Below are positions 52,398 to 61,100 of a stretch of 64,000 nucleotides of DNA, in pieces. The notes beneath the pieces were generated by a model. That model was not told the DNA's origin and made no database searches. It was given only the letters and a program-made list of their open reading frames with translations. Numbering within the stretch: position 1 is the stretch's first letter; each line of letters opens with the position of its first letter. The stretch spans positions 124,001 to 188,000 of the forward strand of contig NZ_VHLM01000047.1 in the NCBI RefSeq assembly GCF_009764685.1. Reading direction: 5' to 3'. Both the position numbers and the translations under genes were made by a program. This DNA comes from Flavobacterium sp. I-STPP5a (GTDB taxonomy: Bacteria; Bacteroidota; Bacteroidia; Flavobacteriales; Flavobacteriaceae).

Positions 52398-53384
52398 CTA
52401 TTTACGCTTCTTTTTTATAATCTGTGCCGATTTTATAATGGACTCTAATTCGTGCATTAAATCCCTTTTATCTTTTGAAGGTGAATAACAAAAACCTTCT
52501 AAAACTAGCAATCGGTTGTATGTAGTGTCTACTATTGCATAATTGATAAAAGGACCTGACATAAAATCATTATTAAGTTGCCAAGTTCCCTTAGTTTCAT
52601 AAGCGTTGTATTTATTGAGTTTTGTCTTAAAAAAATAAGGAGAATACGCCTCCTCTGTAATCATGTTGGTATGCGGTTCTTTACCGCTGATATACAAGCT
52701 GCCTATAGAATCACGCAATTGAATCACCTTTGCACTACAATTTTTATCGTTCCTATATTTTTCTAGAGGAACTTGGTAGAGCAAGAGACTAGTGTTTCCG
52801 CCAATAAATTCTTTTTTGAGCCACAAAAAATTTCTTTTTTGTAAAACATACACATAACCTGTAGGAACTTGAATAGCCGTATGAAACTTATTCTCAATAA
52901 TTTTAGGATCCAGTAAAGATTGTTTGTTTATTTTTTGGCTCGCCGCAATTTCAGCATTTTTAATCATCCTGATCATTTGGGGTACATTTTGCTCCATGAT
53001 TGTCACAATATCACCTACTGTTCTTCCTGAAATATGAAAAACATTTTGAGGACTAGCATATTGATTTTTCTTGATTTCAAATTTATTCTCTTCCGTTTTC
53101 TTTACCACAATAATGGCTCTGGTATCGGTCATGAAACCTTCTAAAAGTTTAACTGGATATTGATTGATGTTAAAAAGAGGTTCTTCCTGCGGCAAACCTA
53201 TTACGGGCGCAGCAAATTTATTCCTGATCGTATCCCCCACCTCGCCATTCCATAACTGATCTTCAATAATCACCGATATGGTGTTGATTTTACCTGTAGT
53301 GATACGCGGCAACGAGCTGTTATCCTTTTGACAAGAAAACATAGAAAGTGCCGCAAAAATGAAGAAACAATAAAATCGATGCAT
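52398..53384 (-). CDS. DUF4837 family lipoprotein
   Basis: A 328-residue lipoprotein with Cys near residue 18 of the ATG form (LSMFSC). It matches DUF4837, exported proteins of unknown function in Bacteroidota, with segments such as FPVIGLPQEEPLFN-like and YSPYFFKTKLNKYNAYETKG. The frame is open to a TTG at 53411, but that lies in a TATATTTG element (53409-53416 on minus), so the ATG at 53384 is chosen. It follows the transglycosylase gene. Confidence 0.82.
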   Translation of the reverse strand: MHRFYCFFIFAALSMFSCQKDNSSLPRITTGKINTISVIIEDQLWNGEVGDTIRNKFAAPVIGLPQEEPLFNINQYPVKLLEGFMTDTRAIIVVKKTEENKFEIKKNQYASPQNVFHISGRTVGDIVTIMEQNVPQMIRMIKNAEIAASQKINKQSLLDPKIIENKFHTAIQVPTGYVYVLQKRNFLWLKKEFIGGNTSLLLYQVPLEKYRNDKNCSAKVIQLRDSIGSLYISGKEPHTNMITEEAYSPYFFKTKLNKYNAYETKGTWQLNNDFMSGPFINYAIVDTTYNRLLVLEGFCYSPSKDKRDLMHELESIIKSAQIIKKKRK

Positions 53385-53431
53385 TGTTGGGTGTTGTTTA
53401 GTAAAACCCAAATATAAAGAACAAAGCCGTA

Positions 53432-55444
53432 TTATCCGTTTATTTTTAACTTCATACCTGGTTTGATATCTTCACCACTAATACCGTTCCACTTTTTCAA
53501 ATCATTGATGGTTACACCCGGATATTTTTTTGAAATACTAAATAAGGAATCTCCTTTTTTTACAAAATATTCTGAAGCAGTTTTTGCAGCAGACGTATTT
53601 TTCTTTGTTTTAAAAGAATCTACAGTTGCTTTATCAGTATTGATTGCTATTTCATCTTTGGCAACAATAAGAGATTTTCCTATAGTAATCGTATTATCAG
53701 GCAGATTATTCCATGATTTTAATTCGGGCACCGTGGCGCCAAATTTAGTTGCAATTGCACCTAAATTATCTCCTTTTAATACAACATACTCAACATCTTT
53801 GCGCAGTACACTTGCTGCTGCATCTTGTTTTACATCCGTTTCTTTAGGACTTACTTGCAATGCAACTCCCTTTTGGACAGTCTCTGTGCTAAGGCTATTC
53901 CATTTTTGAATGTCGGCAATAGTAACATCATGCTTTTTAGCAATACTTCCCAAGTTATCACCTTTTTGAACTACATAACTTATAGCGGTGTGAGACGCAT
54001 CAACAGCCTTTTCATCTTTATTTACTTTGTTTTCTGCCAATGCTGTGTTTTTAGAAACCGCATTTTTAGGTTCAAACTTTAGTTCTTTTGCAACTGTAGG
54101 ATCTGTATTAATTTTTAAACTTCGCCCGTACGCAATAGTGTTGCCCTTAATCCTATTCCATCTTTTTATCTCGGCAATGGTAACTCCATATTTCTCAGCT
54201 ACATTGGCTAAATTGTCACCTTTTTTAACTTTGTGATACAAGCTTTTGGTTGCAGCAAGAATAGCAGTATTCGCTTTTACACTGTCTTTAACTACATTAG
54301 CTTTTGCTAACATAAAGGGTTTTTCATTTTTATCTTTTTGGTACTGTGCGTAGGCATATATTTTATCTTCATTCGACGTAAAAACGGCTACTTTTTCTTG
54401 TGGCAATCTTAAAAAATGCGTTTGATCGTGATAAAAAGGAACCACGTTTAACTTATACGAAGGATTTAAAACCTGTAACTGTGCTACTGTCACATCCAGT
54501 AATTCCGATAGTTGCTTGAATGAAATTTGACGTTTAATCATTACCGTATCAGTAGCAAAGTGTTTAATCTTGGCCCTTTTAGGAACAATACCATGTTCTT
54601 TATGGTATTCATAAATATACATAGTTGCCAAAAAAGCAGGTACATAGCCTTGTGTTTCTCGGGGTAAATTTTTTCGAATATTCCAATAATTCTGTTGTCC
54701 GCCTGAACGTCTGATGGCTTTGGCAACGTTTCCTGGTCCAGAGTTGTAGGCTGCCAAAACCAAATCCCAATCTCCAAACATCTTGTACATATTGGTCATG
54801 TACTGTGTTGCTGCATTACTAGATTTCAATGGGTCACTTCTTTCATCTACATACGAATCTATTTTAAGACCGTACTGTTTTCCGGTTTGGTACATGAACT
54901 GCCACAATCCTGTAGCGCCCATTCGGGAAACCGCTTTTGGATTTAAGGCGGACTCAACCACTGCAAGATACTTAATTTCGAGTGGGACATTTTGCTTTGC
55001 CAACGCTTCCTCCATTAGCGGAAAATAATACTCAGAAACTGCCATGAGGCGTTCAAAGGATTTTTTCCTATTCTTTAAAAAAGATTTGATTAGGTTTTCT
55101 AATCCCGGATTGTACTCAATATTAAAAGGTGACTTTGCATCCATGGCTGCCAGTCTTTTCTTGAGTAAATCTGTAGGTAACTCAAAGTCTACGGCTAGAT
55201 CAAGATTCGTGTTTTTTATATCCTCAGAGAATGAAGAAAACAAATCCAAATCGGTAAGTTCTTTCATCCATAAACTATCTACGCGAGAAGCAACTTTATC
55301 ACGAACAAAAGTTTTCTTGATGGAATCAAGGTACGAGATTTTAGATTCAATTTTTAAAATTGATTTGGTTTCAATGGCTTCTTGCGCAAACAAGCTGGCC
55401 GAAAACCAAGAAAATATTACAATTGTGGTATTTTTTATATTCAT
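53432..55444 (-). CDS. Membrane-bound lytic transglycosylase with four LysM repeats (MltD-like)
   Basis: A 670-residue exported peptidoglycan-cleaving enzyme. A signal peptide (about 1-20) precedes an N-terminal helical region, then the SLT goose-lysozyme-like domain with the catalytic Glu in VVESALNPKAVSRMGATGLWQ. Four LysM modules lie in the C-terminal half, each with the KGDNL or KGDSL start. They bind glycan and anchor the enzyme in the wall. It heads a unit with the DUF4837 gene. Confidence 0.93.
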   Translation of the reverse strand: MNIKNTTIVIFSWFSASLFAQEAIETKSILKIESKISYLDSIKKTFVRDKVASRVDSLWMKELTDLDLFSSFSEDIKNTNLDLAVDFELPTDLLKKRLAAMDAKSPFNIEYNPGLENLIKSFLKNRKKSFERLMAVSEYYFPLMEEALAKQNVPLEIKYLAVVESALNPKAVSRMGATGLWQFMYQTGKQYGLKIDSYVDERSDPLKSSNAATQYMTNMYKMFGDWDLVLAAYNSGPGNVAKAIRRSGGQQNYWNIRKNLPRETQGYVPAFLATMYIYEYHKEHGIVPKRAKIKHFATDTVMIKRQISFKQLSELLDVTVAQLQVLNPSYKLNVVPFYHDQTHFLRLPQEKVAVFTSNEDKIYAYAQYQKDKNEKPFMLAKANVVKDSVKANTAILAATKSLYHKVKKGDNLANVAEKYGVTIAEIKRWNRIKGNTIAYGRSLKINTDPTVAKELKFEPKNAVSKNTALAENKVNKDEKAVDASHTAISYVVQKGDNLGSIAKKHDVTIADIQKWNSLSTETVQKGVALQVSPKETDVKQDAAASVLRKDVEYVVLKGDNLGAIATKFGATVPELKSWNNLPDNTITIGKSLIVAKDEIAINTDKATVDSFKTKKNTSAAKTASEYFVKKGDSLFSISKKYPGVTINDLKKWNGISGEDIKPGMKLKING

Positions 55445-55629
55445 ATTTTTACGATCAAAGACCTATATTTCAAATGATTACAAAGCTAGATTTACAAACT
55501 TAATAGGTTTTTTCTAAAAACCGTCTTTAAAAACTGTTAAAAATGAAATAATTGATACATTTATAAGGAAAATCTATTGATTTAAGAAAGAAAATGAGAT
55601 ACTACAACTTATTTACCCGCAAAAATAAA

Positions 55630-55660
55630 AAACCTCAACAACATTTTTTGTTGTTGAGGC
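55630..55660 (-). terminator. Terminator after pgk
   Basis: CCTCAACAAC, TTTTTT-type loop, GTTGTTGAGG, with T run on minus. Confidence 0.85.
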
Positions 55661-55729
55661 CTAGTCACTAATTAGTATCATGTAGCCAATACTAGATCGT
55701 TTTACTACAATAAACTAATGTTATAATAT

Positions 55730-56917
55730 TTATTCTAATATGGCTGCAATACCTGGAAGTACTCTACCTTCTAGCATCTCGAGCATGGCTCCACCTCCCG
55801 TAGAAACATAACTTACTTTGTCTTCCAATCCAAATTGCTTCACTGCGGCTACAGAGTCGCCGCCGCCCACAAGTGAAAACGCTCCATTGGCAGTAGCCTC
55901 AGCAATATAATTCCCTAACGTGATGGTTCCATTTGCAAAATTTTCCATTTCAAAAACACCTAGTGGACCATTCCACAATATCGTTTTAGATTCCATTATC
56001 ACTTCTTTAAAAAGTTCTAATGATTTAGGTCCAGCATCAAGACCTTGCCATCCATCAGGTATATTATTTACATCCACCACTTGCGTTTGAGCATCATTTG
56101 CAAAAGCATCAGCCGCTATAACATCAACAGGAATATGAATTTGAACGCCTTTTTCTTTAGCTAAACGCAAAATTTCTAGTGCTAAGTCTTGTTTGTCATC
56201 TTCGCAAATAGAGTTCCCTATTTTACCTCCTAGTGCTTTGACAAAAGTAAAAGTCATTCCACCGCCTATGATCATGTGGTCTACTTTATCTAAAATATTT
56301 TCGATCACAGTGATTTTAGATGAAACTTTAGAACCACCCAAAACCGCAGTAACTGGTTTCTCGCTGTTTTTCAACACTTTATTCAAGCTTTCAATTTCTT
56401 TGGCAAGCAACAATCCAAAACATTTGTCCTCTGGAAAAAATTGTGCGATGATCGTAGTAGAAGCATGTGCTCTATGTGCTGTACCAAATGCATCATTCAC
56501 ATAAATATCTCCAAGACTGGCTAATTCTTTTGCAAAGGCTACGTCTCCTGCCTCTTCCTCTGGATGAAAGCGTAAATTTTCAAGAACCAATACGGCTCCT
56601 GGCTGCAAGTTTTTTGCCGCCTCTTGCGCCACTTCGCCTACACAGTTAGAAGCAAATTGAACAGCAACACCCAAAATTTCAGAAGTGGTTTGGACAATAT
56701 GTTGCAATGAATACTTGGCTTCAACTCCTTTTGGACGTCCTAAATGTGACATTAAAATTACGCTGCCTCCTTGTGCTAAAATAGCATCAATAGTAGGCTT
56801 AGCAGCCTCTATACGAGTGGTATCGGTTACTTGAAATTGCTCGTCAAGAGGTACGTTAAAATCTACTCGAATGAGTGCTTTCCTATTTTTAAAATCGAAA
56901 TCGTGTACAGTTTTCAT
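55730..56917 (-). CDS. pgk: Phosphoglycerate kinase
   Basis: A 395-residue glycolytic enzyme that forms ATP from 1,3-bisphosphoglycerate. Signatures include [28 protein letters not shown] and the nucleotide site [14 protein letters not shown]. The frame is open to 56956, but a TATATTTG -7 (56954-56961) and TTG at 56980-56982 place the transcript start near 56947, so the ATG at 56917 (MKTVHDFDF) is used. It is transcribed alone and ends at the hairpin at 55630. Confidence 0.97.
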   Translation of the reverse strand: MKTVHDFDFKNRKALIRVDFNVPLDEQFQVTDTTRIEAAKPTIDAILAQGGSVILMSHLGRPKGVEAKYSLQHIVQTTSEILGVAVQFASNCVGEVAQEAAKNLQPGAVLVLENLRFHPEEEAGDVAFAKELASLGDIYVNDAFGTAHRAHASTTIIAQFFPEDKCFGLLLAKEIESLNKVLKNSEKPVTAVLGGSKVSSKITVIENILDKVDHMIIGGGMTFTFVKALGGKIGNSICEDDKQDLALEILRLAKEKGVQIHIPVDVIAADAFANDAQTQVVDVNNIPDGWQGLDAGPKSLELFKEVIMESKTILWNGPLGVFEMENFANGTITLGNYIAEATANGAFSLVGGGDSVAAVKQFGLEDKVSYVSTGGGAMLEMLEGRVLPGIAAILE

Positions 56918-56953
56918 GTGTATGTTGTTAGGGTTTAATATTCCAAGGTGAAA

Positions 56954-56982
56954 CAAATATAGTACTTTTAGGATGGGAACAA
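56954..56982 (-). promoter_or_regulatory. pgk promoter
   Basis: On minus, TTG at 56980-56982, an 18-bp spacer and TATATTTG at 56954-56961, an excellent match to the Bacteroidota consensus. Confidence 0.75.
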
Positions 56983-57104
56983 ATTGATGAAAACCGAAAA
57001 TCTATTTAAGTTACTAACGAAAACGTTATCATTCAAGATGGTAAACAAAAATGGTTAGGCGCACAAGTTACCTTGGCGGCAAGCCTTGCCACCAAAACAA
57101 AAAA

Positions 57105-57132
57105 AATCCGATTGTAAGTACAATCGGATTTT
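57105..57132 (-). terminator. Terminator after the PorP/SprF gene
   Basis: AAATCCGATTGT, AAGT, ACAATCGGATTT with flanking A/T runs. Confidence 0.82.
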
Positions 57133-57154
57133 GAATATGTTTACTATGAATTGT

Positions 57155-58117
57155 TTAATCAATAATTGGGTTCTGCGTGCAAGGGCAATCGCTTACGCCT
57201 TGAAGGAAGTCAAGCCCTATAGTCACAACGTGTGTCCCTGAGTTAAAGCTCCCCAAACGGTTCAAAATTAATTGATAGGAATACCCAAAATAAAAATTTG
57301 ATTTCTTGAATCCTAGCATAGGTCCTACATTAAGGGGTTTACCAATTTGATCGTTTAAGAATCTATAAGAAGCACCTGCCCAAATATAATCGTCATTACG
57401 ATCGTACTTACGGTATTTTATATTGAGATCCGTACTAGAACGTTTATCACTGGCAAAATATTGGTAATACACTGAAGGTTCAAACTCTGACCTATTGTAG
57501 GTTCTACTTCTAAAAACATATCCTGAATAAACTTGATAATTCCGAACCAAGCTTGGCTCTACACCACTAAATTGATCAATGTCTTTGCTTAAAATGTTAC
57601 TGGCATTGAAACTCACATAATAATCCTTTTTACGGTATAAGAAACCCAGATCAAAGTTGTTGTTGGCCACAAACCTGTTGTTATTAATCGTGGGATCAAT
57701 AACGGTAGGCTGCAACGCATCAACATCAATTTTAAAGGTGTTTAAGTTGTATGAGATACCAAAGGACAGATACTGCTTAGAATAATAATCTAAAATTATA
57801 TGATGTGCAAATGAAGCTTTGATACCTTGTTGCATTGTGCTTCCATTTCTATCATTGTAAATAGAAACTCCCACACCCGATTGATCCGCTACTCTAAAAT
57901 CAGCATAAATCGATTGGTTATCTGGAGCGCCCTTAATTCCTACCCATTGCGTTAAACCATTTGCACGAATCCTCAAGTTATCCCCAATACCGGCAAAAGT
58001 AGGAGAAACTACAAATGGGTTATCCGCAAGATATTGCGTAAAAACGGGCAAGTTTAACTCTTGGCTGTGGCTTGAAACCACAACCAAGAGCAACATTGAA
58101 AGGATGATTTTTTTCAT
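57155..58117 (-). CDS. PorP/SprF family type IX secretion outer-membrane protein
   Basis: A 320-residue outer-membrane beta-barrel protein. A signal peptide (about 1-18) is followed by PVFTQYLADNPFVVSPTFAG, the usual N-terminal motif of this family, and repeated barrel strands. In F. johnsoniae SprF is needed to bring the adhesin SprB to the surface; each large SprB-like protein tends to have a PorP/SprF partner gene just downstream, as seen here (38-bp gap). The paralogue identity cannot be assigned. Confidence 0.92.
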   Translation of the reverse strand: MKKIILSMLLLVVVSSHSQELNLPVFTQYLADNPFVVSPTFAGIGDNLRIRANGLTQWVGIKGAPDNQSIYADFRVADQSGVGVSIYNDRNGSTMQQGIKASFAHHIILDYYSKQYLSFGISYNLNTFKIDVDALQPTVIDPTINNNRFVANNNFDLGFLYRKKDYYVSFNASNILSKDIDQFSGVEPSLVRNYQVYSGYVFRSRTYNRSEFEPSVYYQYFASDKRSSTDLNIKYRKYDRNDDYIWAGASYRFLNDQIGKPLNVGPMLGFKKSNFYFGYSYQLILNRLGSFNSGTHVVTIGLDFLQGVSDCPCTQNPIID

Positions 58118-58155
58118 TTTACTTTATTTTTTGAGAAGAACTGTAGTTCCCTATA

Positions 58156-61100
58156 TTATCTGTATAATGTGAAATGACCAACAAATTCTCGAGGATCTTT
58201 TACATCTTTCAATCTTAGGATGTACCAGTAATCTCCCGAAGGTAATTCATTTCCGTTGTATTTACCGTTCCATGACTGACCTTCTATGTAGGTACCCAAT
58301 TTACGACCGTACCTATCAAATACTTCAAAGATGAGATCTTTGTAATTGATTGTATTTGTTGGTGCCCAAGTATCATTGTTTCCGTCACCATTTGGCGTAA
58401 ATACAGTTGGAATCTTGATGTCAATAAACTTAAAGAAACGCGTTGCTGTAGCCGTACAACCATTAGCATCTGTTACAGTAACACTGTAATCACCAGATTT
58501 GTAGATGATAAAATTACTTTGACTGCCTTGAGGTTCACCGTTCAAGCTGTATTGGTAGTTACCATAACCACCAGAAACTGTTGTGACAATTTCATTCAAT
58601 CCACCATCTGATAAGCTGATCATAATTGGATTTATTTGATCTACAACAAAACTTACCTGTTTGGTACAACCGTTAGTATGTCTTACATCAACGGTATGCC
58701 TACCAGCACTCAAGTTATTGTACACATTACTAAGTTGGACAGCTAATCCATCAAGCGAGTAATCTAAATCAGCAGGCGAATTACCATCTGCTTCCGAAAT
58801 GGTAACCGAATTAACTTGACTGTTATTCTCACAATCATAGTTTACCTCAGCTTTTGGGTTTAATATTACTGGTTCACCAAGTAAAATAGTAATATCACTT
58901 TCGCAACCATTTGCATCCCTAATGTAAACCATTTGTTTGTTACCTGATAAACCGTTGAAATCAAACTGTGATTGCGTAAGCGCTCCAGTAGTGTAGGTAC
59001 CATTTCTATTATTCAAACTCACACTATACGGCGCATTTCCTCCTATAATGTTCACGCTAAACGCGCCATCTGCGTCACCGGAACAAACTTCTGGAAATGA
59101 GCTATTAGGAACCACATTAACAAATACAGATCCTGGCTCTTTAATTTCAATTCCTTTTATCGCTATATAACAACCATTTTCATCTTGCACAATATAGTCA
59201 TAGAACCCTGATTTTAATGAATTAAAAATACCTGATTCAAAGAATTGATCTAATCTAGGCGAAATTGCATATTTAATAATTCCAGTTCCGCCTGATCCCG
59301 TTAAAACAATACGACCATTACCTTCTCCTGCACAAGTAATAGGTGTTACGGCTATAGTATGACTAAGTGGAAGCAAAGGTTCTGATATAATTACAATATT
59401 AGAATTTACGGCTGCACAATCTTGACTTACTACACGTACTACATAATTTCCGGCTGGTAGATTGGTAAAGTTCCCTGGTGTAGTTTGTGTAGGCACAAAT
59501 GCTAGCGGATTACCTGCATCATTCAAAAGTGTGTACACATAGTTACCTAAACCACCTTTGGCCGAAGCAACAATTACCCCTGAACTGTCACCAGCACAAT
59601 TAACCCTAGCATTTCGCCTGTCCAATTCAAGGGTTAATGTAGGAATCTCATCAATTTTAACATCGCTAGAAACAAAACTAATACAACCTTTATTATCACG
59701 AATGTAGTAGCTATACGTTCCTACCGGTACAGAGAAGGACACTGGATTACTAGTCATTGCAGTTGCTATGGCAAAATCAGCTGTAGTGCTATAGTCATAA
59801 GGTGCGTTTCCACCACCAGCTGTAAGTGTTAAAGTAGCATTAGTAGCACATGTTTTGGCTGTGGCCAATGTTAAAGCTGCCGTTACTCTTGTTGGTTCAT
59901 TGATCACAATATTACTTGATGTTGTAGCACAAGACCAAGAATCAGATACACGTACTTGGTAGGTACCGGCACCTAAATTTACAAAAGTATTATCCATTTG
60001 TGGTCCATTAGTAGTAACCACACCAGCTGCATTAGTTTTAATCAAGGTGTATAAATAACTTCCAGATCCGCCAGTAGGTCCTGTCGTTACCCTAATGCTA
60101 GCATCTGTATCGTTAATACAATCTACAAGAGTACTACTAGGTACTGCTACAAAAGCAATTTCTGTTGGATTATTAAGTACTACAATTTCAGAATTTACAC
60201 ATCCTTTACTGTCTCTCACATTTACCGTATACGAACCTGCAGTTAAGCCTGAGAATACCGTTTGAGTTCCATAAGCTACACTTTGTGCTGCTGTAGGGGC
60301 TACCAGTTCAAATTCATATCCGCCTGGCCAACCACCGCTTGCACCAACAGATATAGACCCATCATTATTTCCAGTTGCACACGTGATTTCGGTATGGGTT
60401 TCAGTAATATCAAGAGCTGCTGCTGGTGCACCTATAGTAAAGTTTTTAGTCACCGTACAAGAAGGAGTTTGAGACAAGGTAGCACTAATCTTGTATGATC
60501 CTGCTGCTAGACCTGTAAGCGTAATAGGTCCTGCACTAGTAGAAGTCCCACCTGCTATTGAGTTACCCAACGCATCTTCAAGCGTATACGTAAAGGCGCC
60601 TGCATCATTGCCATTAACTGGTGTAGTTGTAATCAAACCGTCAACCAGCGTTATGGTAGCTGTTCCATTGTTAACCGGTGCAGTTCCACTGTTATCATCC
60701 AAACATGTTATATCAGTAGTAGCGTTAACCACCAAATCAAAAGTGTTTGGATTGTTTACAATATGAACTGCACGTAATTCACAATCCGTATCTAAGTTGC
60801 GTACCGTAATGTTGTAATCCCCTATAGGTAAATCAGTAAACTTACCATCAGTAGTAGTTGTAGTAGGATATAAACCTGTAAAAGCTCCCGTAATAGGATC
60901 TCTGTACACAATAGTATATTCTAAATTAGTTGCTGGACCACCCGTAGTAGCAACGCTAACCGTAATATTCTCAAGATCGCTACATGTTATAGCTTGATCT
61001 ACATTTACTGTCACGGTTTCTAGTTTAATGTAAGGTGCAATATCAATAGGAGTTGTGCTTGTCCCTACACATCCCTTATCATCATAAACCTGTACTATAT

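Noticed and set aside
57073..57095. Inverted repeat TTGGCGGCAAG / CTTGCCACCAA
   Set aside because: Short, imperfect and not followed by a T run; the stronger hairpin at 57105 already explains termination there.
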